A DNA stretch of 64,000 nt, taken from NCBI GenBank assembly GCA_036500345.1, contig DASYCE010000026.1:1-64000 (forward strand). The letters are read 5' to 3'. Origin of the DNA: Gemmatimonadales bacterium. Lineage in GTDB: Bacteria; Gemmatimonadota; Gemmatimonadetes; Gemmatimonadales; GWC2-71-9. This document shows, piece by piece, positions 19,130 through 27,862 of this stretch. The translations under genes and the position numbers were made by a program. Every line of letters begins with the position of its first letter. The stretch's first letter is position 1. The notes under the pieces are model-generated. The model worked only from the letters and a program-made list of their open reading frames with translations, was not told the DNA's origin and did no database searches.

Positions 19130-20038
19130 TCAGCCCCGCGGATGGAACTTGTGGTGGACTGTCCGAAGGTAATCGCGGTCGACGTGGGTGTAGATCTGCG
19201 TGGTCGAGAGGTCGGCGTGGCCAAGCATCTCCTGCACTGCACGAAGGTCGGCACCGCCTTCAAGAAGGTGCGTCGCGAAGGAATGCCGCAACGTGTGCGG
19301 TGTGACCCGCTTCTCGATGCCGGCCTGGGCGGCCCGCTTCTTCACGATTCCCCACGCACCCACGCGCGACAATGGCAACCCCCGCGCATTGAGCAACAGC
19401 CGGCTCTGTGATTCACCGTGATCGAGTGTGGGCCGGATCGTGTGCAGATAGACCGACACCGCCGACGCCACCGCGCGACCGACCGGAACGAGCCGTTCCT
19501 TGCGCCCCTTGCCGAAGGCGCGGACGAGGCCATCGCCCAGCATGACGTCGGCGATCCCCAGGTCGCAGAGTTCGGACACGCGAAGCCCTGCACCATAGGC
19601 GAGCTCGAGCAAGGTGCGGTCACGCCACGCCAGCGGCTCTTCGACTCGCGGCGCTTCGAGCAGCCGCTCGACTTCCGGAACCGAAAGCACTTCAGGAAGG
19701 GTGCGCCACCGCTTCGGCGTCTCGAGGCGGTCGCTCGGATCGCGCTCGACCAGCCCTTCGGCGGCAAGGAATCGAAACCAGGTGCGAACACCCGAGATGG
19801 TGCGGCGAATCGTCGCCCCGCTCAATCCGAGATCCTTGAGCAGGAAGATGAATTCTCGGAGCACCGGAGTGCTGATATCGCGCGGTCCGTCGATCCCTTT
19901 CGACCGAACGAATTCGGCGAGGCGCGTCAGGTCGCGCTGATAGGCGACGATGGTGTTGTCGCTGTGGCCAGCTTCGAGCGAAAGGTGATCGCGAAATGCG
20001 GTGAGATGAAACGCCGTCGCGACCGGCGTCGCGTTCAC
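19130..20038 (-). CDS. xerD: Tyrosine recombinase XerD/XerC
   Basis: This 302-residue site-specific recombinase acts on dif to resolve chromosome dimers. It has an N-terminal SAM-like DNA-binding domain (about residues 8-95) and the catalytic set Arg in GLRVSEL, Lys in [10 protein letters not shown], His-x-x-Arg in [17 protein letters not shown], His in [10 protein letters not shown] and the nucleophile Tyr in IYTHV. Length and motifs fit XerD best. The predicted target dif is at 2412-2439. The GTG start overlaps the ispF stop (GTGA). Confidence 0.93.
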   Translation of the reverse strand: MNATPVATAFHLTAFRDHLSLEAGHSDNTIVAYQRDLTRLAEFVRSKGIDGPRDISTPVLREFIFLLKDLGLSGATIRRTISGVRTWFRFLAAEGLVERDPSDRLETPKRWRTLPEVLSVPEVERLLEAPRVEEPLAWRDRTLLELAYGAGLRVSELCDLGIADVMLGDGLVRAFGKGRKERLVPVGRAVASAVSVYLHTIRPTLDHGESQSRLLLNARGLPLSRVGAWGIVKKRAAQAGIEKRVTPHTLRHSFATHLLEGGADLRAVQEMLGHADLSTTQIYTHVDRDYLRTVHHKFHPRG

Positions 20039-20538
20039 GGCGACGACGAGGCCGCTGCGGCGGATTCGGCGGCGACCAGCGTGGCAACCGCCATGACGGC
20101 GATCCCTTCGTGGCGCCCGATGAATCCCATTCCTTCGTTGGTCTTTGCCTTGACGGATACGGCGCCCGGGCCGACGCCGAGGACCTCGGCGAGTCGTTGC
20201 TGCATCGCCGTGATGTGCGGCGCGAGTTTCGGCGCATCGACGATGACGGTCACATCGGTCTGTTGCAACTGCCAGCCGGTCGCCTTGATGCGATCGTGGA
20301 CATCGGCGAGGAGAACCATCGAGTCGGCGTTGCGATAGGCTGGATCGGTATCGGGAAAGAGCCGGCCAATATCACCGAGTGCGGCAGCCCCGAGCATTGC
20401 ATCTGCGATGGCGTGGGCAACGGCATCCGCATCGGAGTGCCCCGCGAGCCCGCGCGGATTGGGGATGGTGACGCCGCCGAGAATCAGCGGGCGCCCGCCG
20501 GCGAATCGGTGCGAGTCGTAGCCGATGCCGACGCGCAT
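20035..20538 (-). CDS. ispF: 2-C-methyl-D-erythritol 2,4-cyclodiphosphate synthase
   Basis: IspF is the fifth enzyme of the MEP isoprenoid pathway. The 167-residue protein has GYDSHRF (zinc ligands Asp and His), LAGHSDADAVAHAIADAMLGA, DIGRLFPDTDP and KAKTNEGMGFIG. The position after mqnC links isoprenoid precursor supply to menaquinone head-group synthesis, which is an inference from context. The start at 20538 shares one base with the mqnC stop (TGATG). Confidence 0.96.
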   Translation of the reverse strand: MRVGIGYDSHRFAGGRPLILGGVTIPNPRGLAGHSDADAVAHAIADAMLGAAALGDIGRLFPDTDPAYRNADSMVLLADVHDRIKATGWQLQQTDVTVIVDAPKLAPHITAMQQRLAEVLGVGPGAVSVKAKTNEGMGFIGRHEGIAVMAVATLVAAESAAAASSSP

Positions 20539-21602
20539 CAGGCGACCGCAGCCAGCTGCTGGTCGAGAATCGAGTAATCCTGGCGCCGGCGCCGCGGCGT
20601 ATACCCGGCGTCGCGAATCGCACGTTCCATCTCGCCGATTGTTGCGCGGTAGGTCGTCCCCGCCGCGGATACCACGTTTTCTTCCATCATCAGCGAACCG
20701 AAGTCGTTCGCGCCGAATCGTAGCGCGACCTGGCCGACCTTGAGTCCCATCGTCACCCAGCTCGATTGCAGGTTGGGGACGTTGTCGCAGATGATCCGCC
20801 CCATCGCCAGTGTTCGCAGATAGGTGACCGCGTCGGTCTTGACGTAGTCGCTCATCTCCGGCGTCCCATCCGGTTGCAGGGGCCAGCAGATGAACGCCGT
20901 AAAGCCGCCGGTGCGAGCCTGCAGGTCCCGCACGCGAATCAGGTGCTCGATCCGGTCGGCGTCGGATTCGCCGAGACCGTACATCATCGTCACTGACGTC
21001 TTCATCCCCTGCCGATGCGCCTCTTCCTGGACGCCGAGCCATTCTTCCGTCTGCGCCTTCTTCTTCGCGACGCGGGCGCGGACCTCATCGACGAGGATCT
21101 CTCCCCCGCCTCCGGGAATCGAATCGAGCCCCGCCTCGTGAAGCTGCCGCACCACTTCGGCAACGGGCATGCGGAATCGCTCGGAAAAGAAGACGACCTC
21201 GGAAGGCGAGAATCCGTGAATGTGAATCGGATGATGCGCCTTGATGTAGCGCATCAGTTCGAGATACCACTCGAACGGGATGTAGGGGTTGTGGCCGCCC
21301 TGCAACAGAATCTGCACGCCGCCGAGCGCCTTGCATTCGTCGATCTTGGCGCCGATCTGTTCGAAGGAGAGCACGTAACCGCTCTTGTCCTTCGGGCGGC
21401 GATAGAACGCGCAGAAACCGCAATCGGCAACGCAGACGTTGGTGTAGTTGATGTTGCGATCGATGATGTAGGTCACGACGTCGTCGCCGTGGTGACGATA
21501 ACGTTCACGATCGGCCAGCGCGCCAAGCTCCAGGAGCGGTGCCCGCTGGTAGAGCTCCAGATAGTCACGGAATTCCGGCGAGTCGCGATTGACGCTCGAC
21601 AT
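20538..21602 (-). CDS. mqnC: Cyclic dehypoxanthine futalosine synthase
   Basis: MqnC is a radical SAM enzyme that cyclises dehypoxanthine futalosine in the futalosine pathway to menaquinone. The 354-residue protein has the canonical CX3CX2C cluster motif in CVADCGFCAFYR, followed by GGVQILLQGGHNP, DSIPGGGGEIL and the C-terminal AGTTYRATIGEMERAIRDAG typical of MqnC. The start shares one base with the mqnA stop. Confidence 0.95.
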   Translation of the reverse strand: MSSVNRDSPEFRDYLELYQRAPLLELGALADRERYRHHGDDVVTYIIDRNINYTNVCVADCGFCAFYRRPKDKSGYVLSFEQIGAKIDECKALGGVQILLQGGHNPYIPFEWYLELMRYIKAHHPIHIHGFSPSEVVFFSERFRMPVAEVVRQLHEAGLDSIPGGGGEILVDEVRARVAKKKAQTEEWLGVQEEAHRQGMKTSVTMMYGLGESDADRIEHLIRVRDLQARTGGFTAFICWPLQPDGTPEMSDYVKTDAVTYLRTLAMGRIICDNVPNLQSSWVTMGLKVGQVALRFGANDFGSLMMEENVVSAAGTTYRATIGEMERAIRDAGYTPRRRRQDYSILDQQLAAVA

Positions 21603-22423
21603 CAGGCCGCCGTGAGAAAGGTGAGCGAGCCGTTCGGGACGAGGCCGTCACCCGCCAGTCGCCCGAAGAATTCGGTCAAGCCGGCGAGGTGCCGGTACGA
21701 CAGATCGTAGTCGAGGTCGCCGAGATAGGCGCGGCAGGTCGACGCCGGGATACCAGTTCGTGCCGCGGCTTCATCCGCGATGAGGTCGAGATGCCCGACG
21801 CCCCATGCCCGCGAGGCAAGCAGATGTTCATGCACGGCAAGTGCGCCGGAGCGGTCACGATCGCGACGAGCGGCCCATACCGCGAAGACAAAGGGAAGTC
21901 CGGTCCACTCCTTCCACGCCAGCCCGAGATCCTGAAACACCGGATAAATCCCGCTGGCGCGCAGGTGGAGCGCTGCATCGCCGATCACCAGCACGGCGTC
22001 ATGCGGCAGCGCTTGCAGCGCAGCCAGATCATTCGGCTCGGCGCGAGCAGTGGCGAACCGGGGAGTGACGCCCCAGCGATGCCGGCAGAGCAGCTCGAGG
22101 AGCAGATGCGAGGTGCGCGACGACGCCGTTCGCAGGACCGTTGCACCAGTCAAATCCTCTACCGGCCGCTTGCTGAAGAGCGCCACGCTGTGCACCGGAC
22201 CATCGCACGAGATCGCCAGATTCGGCAGGAGGTGGTATGCCGCCGCATCGCGCGCGTATTCGACCGCCGAGACGACGCTGAGATCGAGTTCCCCGGCGGC
22301 GAGGAGGTCGTTGAGTTCGGCGGCAGTGGCGGAGACGACCGTGGCGGGAGGCGGAACGATCCCGCGATCCATCGCGGCGTAGACCGGTGCGGCGTTGATC
22401 CACGGGATCCGGCCGAGCTTCAT
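21602..22423 (-). CDS. mqnA: Chorismate dehydratase
   Basis: MqnA converts chorismate to 3-enolpyruvylbenzoate, the entry step of futalosine-dependent menaquinone synthesis. The 273-residue protein has a periplasmic-binding-protein-like fold with LGRIPWINAAPVYAAMD at the start, SVVSAVEYARDAAAYHLLPN and VLVIGDAALHL. It lies between the two radical SAM genes of the same pathway; mqnB and mqnD are not in the window. The ATG overlaps the mqnE stop by 4 bp. Confidence 0.94.
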   Translation of the reverse strand: MKLGRIPWINAAPVYAAMDRGIVPPPATVVSATAAELNDLLAAGELDLSVVSAVEYARDAAAYHLLPNLAISCDGPVHSVALFSKRPVEDLTGATVLRTASSRTSHLLLELLCRHRWGVTPRFATARAEPNDLAALQALPHDAVLVIGDAALHLRASGIYPVFQDLGLAWKEWTGLPFVFAVWAARRDRDRSGALAVHEHLLASRAWGVGHLDLIADEAAARTGIPASTCRAYLGDLDYDLSYRHLAGLTEFFGRLAGDGLVPNGSLTFLTAA

Positions 22424-23625
22424 GCGGCGTGCACCACCGGGAGCGTCATCCGGCGATCGCCGCCATGCGGGATGTCGAGCGTCGCAAAATCGGAGCGGAC
22501 CGACTCATACAGCGAATTCCGTTCGACCGGCGTCTTCCCCGCGTCACGGATCATCGCGACGAGTCCCTCGTACGGCATGTGCATCTGGGTCCGCGCCCCG
22601 GCCTCGTGGTACACCCGCTCGTACACCACCGTTCCTTCGACGTCATCGCACCCGAACGACAGCGCCACCTGCGACATGAACGGGGTCACCATCGGCCAGT
22701 GCGTCTTGACGTGCGGCATCGAATCGAGGAAGAGCCGCCCGATGGCGATGTTCTTCAGGTCCTCGTATCCGGTTGTCGCTGTGCCGACACGACCAAGCTG
22801 TTCGCCGAGTTCGTTGTGCTCGGTGTGGTACGCCAGCGGGATGTAGGTGAGGAAACCACCGGTTTCGTCCTGCAGCTCGCGCAGCATCGTCAGATGCTCG
22901 ATCCGATCGGCGGCCGTCTCGACGTGCCCGTACAACATCGTGCAGTTGGTCGGAATGCTGAGGGCGTGCGCTTCGCGGTGGACCTCGATCCATTCCTTGC
23001 CGGTGAGCTTCCGTTCGGCGATGGTGGCGCGCACTGCGGTGGAGAAGACCTCCGCACCACCGCCAGGGAGGGACGTCAGTCCCGCTTCCTTGAGCGCAAG
23101 GAGCGTGTCGCGGATGCTCTGCTTCTCGATCCGGGCGAGGTGGGCGATTTCGACGGCGGTGAGTGCCTTGATGTGCACATCGGGGTGCCGCTCCTTGAGC
23201 CCGCGGATCATGTCGGTGTAGTAGCTCAGCTTGAGCTTGGGATGCAGCCCGCCGACAATGTGAAACTCGCGCGTCGGCGATCCGGTCGCGCTGGCCGCTT
23301 CGTGATAGACCTCTTCGAGCGAGCGGGTGTAATTCCCTTCCTCTTTCGGCATCCGCGCAAATGAGCAGAAGGTGCAAGTGTTGCGGAGGATGCAGACGTT
23401 GGTGGGGTTGATATGCTGATTGGCGGAGAAGTAGACCCGATTGCCGTTGCGGCGCCGGTTGGCAAAATCGGCGAGCGTGCCGAGGCCGATCAGGTCGCTG
23501 GTTTCGTAGAGGGTTATCCCATCCGCGGCGTCGAGCCGGCGCCCTTCGGCGACGCGCTCCGCGATCGGCAGGAGCGCGGGGTCGCGGAGACGATCAATGG
23601 CCAGTACCTGGGTATCTCCCGGCAT
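22420..23625 (-). CDS. mqnE: Aminofutalosine synthase
   Basis: MqnE is the radical SAM enzyme that joins 3-enolpyruvylbenzoate to the SAM-derived adenosyl radical. The 401-residue protein contains HINPTNVC followed by a cluster motif with the spacing CX5CX2C (CILRNTCTFC, codons within 23365-23394), EFHIVGGLHPKL and TSLPGGGAEVF. The family role is supported by mqnA and mqnC immediately downstream. The cluster spacing differs from the CX3CX2C seen in MqnC here. A TAACTT six bases before the ATG is a possible -10 box, but no -35 element was found. Confidence 0.94.
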   Translation of the reverse strand: MPGDTQVLAIDRLRDPALLPIAERVAEGRRLDAADGITLYETSDLIGLGTLADFANRRRNGNRVYFSANQHINPTNVCILRNTCTFCSFARMPKEEGNYTRSLEEVYHEAASATGSPTREFHIVGGLHPKLKLSYYTDMIRGLKERHPDVHIKALTAVEIAHLARIEKQSIRDTLLALKEAGLTSLPGGGAEVFSTAVRATIAERKLTGKEWIEVHREAHALSIPTNCTMLYGHVETAADRIEHLTMLRELQDETGGFLTYIPLAYHTEHNELGEQLGRVGTATTGYEDLKNIAIGRLFLDSMPHVKTHWPMVTPFMSQVALSFGCDDVEGTVVYERVYHEAGARTQMHMPYEGLVAMIRDAGKTPVERNSLYESVRSDFATLDIPHGGDRRMTLPVVHAA

Positions 23626-23687
23626 GGGTTGAAGTTAGCGCATTCGAGGGTGAGGCGGTACAGCGGGCCGCCAATCCGGCTCAGCGA

Positions 23688-24920
23688 TCAGACGCCCCGT
23701 ACCGCCAGCGTGGCGTTGTGGCCGCCGAATCCGAATGAATTGGAAAGCGCCACCCGGACCTTCGTCTTCCGCATGACGTTCGGAACGCAATCGAGGTCGC
23801 ACTCGGGGTCGGGATCCGTCTGATTGATCGTTGGCGGAACCTCACCACGCGTGGCCACGAGCAGGGAGACCACCGCCTCGATCGCACCGGCGGCGCCGAG
23901 AGCGTGCCCCGTCATCGACTTTGTCGAGGCGAAGATCAGCTCCTTCGCCTTCTCCCCGAACACCGCCTTCACGGCGTTCGTCTCGGCGATATCGCCCTGC
24001 GGCGTCGACGTTCCGTGCGCGTTGATGTAGTCGACGTCATCCATCGAGATCTGACCAATCGACAGACAGCTCTGCATCGCCTGGATGGCGCCGCGGCCGT
24101 CGGGCGGTGGCTGCGTGATGTGGAAGGCGTCGGCACTGGCGCCGTACCCGATGATCTCGCCAAGAATGTTGGCGCCGCGCGACCGCGCGTGCTCGTACTC
24201 CTCGAGGACCAGCATCCCGGCGCCGTCGGCAAGCACGAATCCGTCGCGCCCGCGATCGAACGGCCGGGACGCTGCCGGCGGATCGTCGTTGCGCGTCGAC
24301 AGTGCCTTCATGTTGGCGAATGCTGCGACGCTCAGGCCGGTGATGGCACCTTCGCAACCGCCGGTCAGCATCACATCGGCCAGCCCTTCGCGGATCAACT
24401 GCCACGATGTGCCAATCGCGTGCGCACCGGAAGAGCACGCCGAGACCGTCGCGAAATTCGGCCCTTGCAGATGGTATCGGATCGAGATCAGTCCGGCGGC
24501 GATGTCGGGAATGAACATCGGGACAAAGAACGGAGAGACGCGATCAGGCCCCTTCTGCAGGAACGCTTCGCAATTCTCCTGGAACGTCATCATTCCGCCG
24601 ATCCCGGAGCCGACGATCGCACCGGCGCGCGACGGATTCGGGGCACCACCTTCCAGTCCGGCCTGCACCATCGCCTGATGCGCGGCGGCGATGCCGAGCT
24701 GCGCAAAGAGGTCGTAGCGCCTGGCTTCCTTCTTGTCGATGTACAGGGACGGATCAAATCCCTTGACCTCGCAGGCGAAGCGAACGGCCCAGTTGGTCGG
24801 GTCATACTTCGTGATGCGTGCCGCGCCCGACTTCCCGGCGAGGAGCGCCTGCCAGGTCTCGTCCACCGTGACCCCGACCGGGGTCACGAGGCCGAGACCC
24901 GTCACGACCACACGACGCAT
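23688..24920 (-). CDS. fabF: Beta-ketoacyl-ACP synthase II
   Basis: FabF elongates acyl-ACP with malonyl-ACP. The 410-residue thiolase-fold protein has the nucleophile in VSACSSGAHAIG (about residue 163), His in NAHGTSTPQGD and His in MTGHALGAAG, and the C-terminal SNSFGFGGHNA. It starts 4 bp after the acpP stop and is the last gene of the yceD-fabF operon. Confidence 0.97.
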   Translation of the reverse strand: MRRVVVTGLGLVTPVGVTVDETWQALLAGKSGAARITKYDPTNWAVRFACEVKGFDPSLYIDKKEARRYDLFAQLGIAAAHQAMVQAGLEGGAPNPSRAGAIVGSGIGGMMTFQENCEAFLQKGPDRVSPFFVPMFIPDIAAGLISIRYHLQGPNFATVSACSSGAHAIGTSWQLIREGLADVMLTGGCEGAITGLSVAAFANMKALSTRNDDPPAASRPFDRGRDGFVLADGAGMLVLEEYEHARSRGANILGEIIGYGASADAFHITQPPPDGRGAIQAMQSCLSIGQISMDDVDYINAHGTSTPQGDIAETNAVKAVFGEKAKELIFASTKSMTGHALGAAGAIEAVVSLLVATRGEVPPTINQTDPDPECDLDCVPNVMRKTKVRVALSNSFGFGGHNATLAVRGV

Positions 24921-24924
24921 CCGG

Positions 24925-25164
24925 CTACTTCCCGAGCTTCTCGTGGAGATACTTCAGTGCATCCCCGACGGTGCGAAGCTTTTCGGCTTCCTCGTCGGGA
25001 ATGTCGATGTCGAATTCCTTCTCGAATGCCATCACAAGTTCGACGGTATCGAGCGAATCCGCACCGAGATCCTCCATGAAGGACGCTTCCGGCGTGAGCT
25101 TTTCCCGTTCAACGCCAAGCTCCTCGACGATGATGTCCTTGACCTTCTCCTCCACGTCGCTCAT
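24925..25164 (-). CDS. acpP: Acyl carrier protein
   Basis: This 79-residue acidic four-helix protein carries the 4'-phosphopantetheine attachment serine in [10 protein letters not shown]. It shuttles acyl chains through all the fatty-acid enzymes of this operon. A GAGG Shine-Dalgarno sequence lies about six bases before the ATG, the clearest ribosome-binding site of the cluster, fitting the high expression expected for ACP. Confidence 0.98.
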   Translation of the reverse strand: MSDVEEKVKDIIVEELGVEREKLTPEASFMEDLGADSLDTVELVMAFEKEFDIDIPDEEAEKLRTVGDALKYLHEKLGK

Positions 25165-25203
25165 CTGTTGCCTCGATTGCAGTGTTGAAGTGTTGGGTCC
25201 GAT

Positions 25204-25947
25204 TCAGCCGATCATGCCACCGTCGACGATCAGCGTCTGGCCGGTAACATACGCCGACATCTCCGAAGCGAGAAACAGGACCGCTCCCGCGACCTCGTCC
25301 GGCCTTCCCAGGCGGGCGAGAGGGATCGAATCCAATAATGCAGCGCGCGTCGCCTCCGGCAAGGCACTTGTCATTGCGGTGTCGATGAACCCCGGCGCAA
25401 TGCAGTTGACCAGGACGCCGCGCCCCGCGTACTCCTTGGCGACAGACTTCGTGAGGCCGATCAGGCCGGCCTTGCTCGCCGCGTAGTTGGCCTGCCCCTT
25501 GTTGCCGGTCACACCAACGACGCTGGTGATGTTGATGATCCGCCCCGACCGGCGCTTCATCATCCCCTTGATCACTCCCTGGATCGCAACGAACGCCGCG
25601 GTCAGGTTGGAGGCAATGACGGCATCCCAGTCGGCATCCGACATCCGGATCAGCAGATTGTCGTGCGTCACACCGGCGTTGTTGACAAGCATATCGATCG
25701 GACCGAGATCCTTCTCGCACGCGTCGATCGTCGATCGCATCGCGGCCCGATCGGTGATATCGCAACCGTAGCCGCGGACGCCGTCGCCGATCGCCGCGGC
25801 AGCCGTCGCGGCGCCCTCAGCCGAACGTCCGACAATCGCCACCCGTGCTCCGGCGGCGTGCAGCGTCACCGCGATCGCGTGCCCGATCCCGCGGGTTCCC
25901 CCGGTGACAAAAGCGACCTTGCCTGTCAGATCAATGGTGATGCTCAT
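25204..25947 (-). CDS. fabG: 3-oxoacyl-ACP reductase
   Basis: FabG reduces beta-ketoacyl-ACP with NADPH. The 247-residue short-chain dehydrogenase has the cofactor motif VTGGTRGIGHAIA, NNAGVTHDNLL, and the catalytic Ser-Tyr-Lys in NITSVVGVTGNKGQANYAAS with Lys just after it. Start ATG 25947 overlaps the fabD stop (ATGA); upstream in-frame sequence is inside fabD and not protein-like. Confidence 0.96.
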   Translation of the reverse strand: MSITIDLTGKVAFVTGGTRGIGHAIAVTLHAAGARVAIVGRSAEGAATAAAAIGDGVRGYGCDITDRAAMRSTIDACEKDLGPIDMLVNNAGVTHDNLLIRMSDADWDAVIASNLTAAFVAIQGVIKGMMKRRSGRIINITSVVGVTGNKGQANYAASKAGLIGLTKSVAKEYAGRGVLVNCIAPGFIDTAMTSALPEATRAALLDSIPLARLGRPDEVAGAVLFLASEMSAYVTGQTLIVDGGMIG

Positions 25948-26876
25948 GCCGACATCCAGGCGTCGACCTGCGTCGCGGTGCCGAGCGCAGTGCACTTCGC
26001 CACCGGCACGATCCGCTTCAGCAATCCGGTCAGGACGTTGCCGGGGCCGACCTCCAGCCAATGCGCGTCGGGATGCATCTCGTGCAGCGCCCGCATCGAT
26101 TCGACCCATCGGACTGGCGCCGTCAATTGCGCGCCAAGGGACGCAATCGCCTCTTCATGGGTGCGCGCAAGTTCCGCCGTGGCGTTGGCCATGACCGGAA
26201 ACGCGGCGGCGCCAAACGGAGCGTGTGCCAGCGCATCGCGAAGACCGGCGGCGGCTGGTTCCATCAACGGCGAGTGAAACGCGCCGCTCACATTGAGGGC
26301 GATCACCCGCTTTGCGCCGGCGCTCTGACAGAGTTCTCCCGCGCGCGCGACGGCAGCCGGATCGCCCGATATGACGGTCTGATCGGGCGCGTTGAGATTG
26401 GCGGCTACCACGGTCAGCTCCGAATCAATCTCAGCCTGTGCGCATGCGACTTCGACATCCGTGGTCGCGAGTCCCAGAACCGCCGCCATCGCACCGGGAC
26501 GGCTTTGCCCTGCCTGGAACATCAATTCACCGCGGCGGCGGACCAGACGTGCGGCGCCAGCGGCGTCGAGTGCACCACTCGCAACCCATGCGGAGTATTC
26601 GCCGAGGGAATGTCCCGCCGCCGCAACGACGCCCCGGAGTCGCGGCGCAATGATCGCGAGCACCGCGCACGAATGCGCGAGAATCGCCGGCTGTGCGTTG
26701 TAGGTCAGCGTCAGGTCGGCTTCGGGCCCATTCCACATCACCATCGTCAGCGGAGCGCCGAGCGCCTGATCGATCTCGGAGAGACGTTCCTTCGCCTGGG
26801 GATACCCTTCGGCGAGATCCTTCGCCATGCCGAGTTTCTGCGCGCCCTGTCCAGGGAAGAGGAGAATTGTTACCAC
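25944..26876 (-). CDS. fabD: Malonyl-CoA:ACP transacylase
   Basis: FabD charges ACP with malonyl groups. The 310-residue protein has LLFPGQGAQKLGMAKDL, the nucleophile elbow GHSLGEYSAWVASG, the substrate-binding Arg in VRRRGELMF, and the catalytic His in SGAFHSPLM. It begins with GTG at 26876, overlapping the last 7 bp of fabH. Confidence 0.95.
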   Translation of the reverse strand: MVTILLFPGQGAQKLGMAKDLAEGYPQAKERLSEIDQALGAPLTMVMWNGPEADLTLTYNAQPAILAHSCAVLAIIAPRLRGVVAAAGHSLGEYSAWVASGALDAAGAARLVRRRGELMFQAGQSRPGAMAAVLGLATTDVEVACAQAEIDSELTVVAANLNAPDQTVISGDPAAVARAGELCQSAGAKRVIALNVSGAFHSPLMEPAAAGLRDALAHAPFGAAAFPVMANATAELARTHEEAIASLGAQLTAPVRWVESMRALHEMHPDAHWLEVGPGNVLTGLLKRIVPVAKCTALGTATQVDAWMSA

Positions 26877-27862
26877 CGGACCACCATGCTCGCCCAGGTG
26901 AAGCCGGCGCCGAACGACACCAGCATCGCGACCATGCCGGGCTTGAGCCGCCCTTCCTCGACCGCCTGCTGCAGCGCCAGCGGGATGCTCGCCGAGCTGG
27001 TGTTGCCATAGCGGTCGAGATTGACCATCACCTTGTCCATCGAGATGCCGGCGTGCTTCGCGGTCGCCTCGATGATGCGCATGTTGGCCTGATGGGGAAT
27101 GAGGAGATCGATCGCGTCCGCTGTGAGACCGGCGCGGCCGATCGCCTCATCGACGGAACGGCTCATTGCCAGGACCGCCGACTTGAATACTTCGCGCCCG
27201 GCCATCTTGACCAGATGCTTCTTGTCGCGGAGCAACTGCTCGCCCAGCGGCTCGGCCGATCCGCCGCCGGGGATGTAGAGCAGCGGTGCGAGCGTGCCAT
27301 CGGAACCGAGGTAGCTCGACAGGAGGCCGCGACCATCGCCGTTGCTGCGCCGTACCACGGCCGCACCGGCGCCGTCGCCGAAGAGGATCGCGGTCGACCG
27401 GTCTTCGTAGTCGACGATCGACGAGAGCTTCTCGGCGCCAAGGACCAGGATTGTGTCGCCCATGCCCGCGCGAAGGAGCCCGTCGGCGACGGTCAACCCG
27501 AAGAGCCATCCCGGGCACGCGGCGACCACATCGAACGCCCAGGCACGATCCGCTCCGATGATCGCCTGCAGGTCGCACGCGGCCGACGGCAGGCGTCGAT
27601 CCGGCGTCACCGTGGCGAAGATGATTCCGTCGAGGTCGTGTGCGGTGATCCCGGCGCGATCGATCGCGATGCGAGCGGCCGCAGCGGTATAGCTCGACAA
27701 CGTCTCGCCCGGTGCCGAGATGTGCCGTTCGCGAATGCCCGTACGTTCGACGATCCACTGATCGGACGTGTCGAGTGTGCGCTCGAGATCCGCATTGGTG
27801 AGGAGGCCGGCGGGGACAGCTGCGCCGAGGCCCGCAATGACCGCGACTGGAGGAAGGGTCAC
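26870..27862 (-). CDS. fabH: Beta-ketoacyl-ACP synthase III
   Basis: FabH starts fatty-acid synthesis by condensing acyl-CoA with malonyl-ACP. The 330-residue protein shows catalytic Cys in AACPGWLFGL, His in LIPHQANMRIIE and Asn in YGNTSSASIP, and the N-terminal ERTGIRERHISAPGET. The order plsX-fabH-fabD-fabG-acpP-fabF is the classical bacterial fab cluster. The GTG start overlaps the plsX stop. Confidence 0.97.
   Translation of the reverse strand: MTLPPVAVIAGLGAAVPAGLLTNADLERTLDTSDQWIVERTGIRERHISAPGETLSSYTAAAARIAIDRAGITAHDLDGIIFATVTPDRRLPSAACDLQAIIGADRAWAFDVVAACPGWLFGLTVADGLLRAGMGDTILVLGAEKLSSIVDYEDRSTAILFGDGAGAAVVRRSNGDGRGLLSSYLGSDGTLAPLLYIPGGGSAEPLGEQLLRDKKHLVKMAGREVFKSAVLAMSRSVDEAIGRAGLTADAIDLLIPHQANMRIIEATAKHAGISMDKVMVNLDRYGNTSSASIPLALQQAVEEGRLKPGMVAMLVSFGAGFTWASMVVRW

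Noticed and set aside
19130-20038. Integrase of a mobile element
   Set aside because: Length, catalytic motifs and operon context fit the housekeeping XerD; there are no att repeats, cargo genes or composition shift around it.
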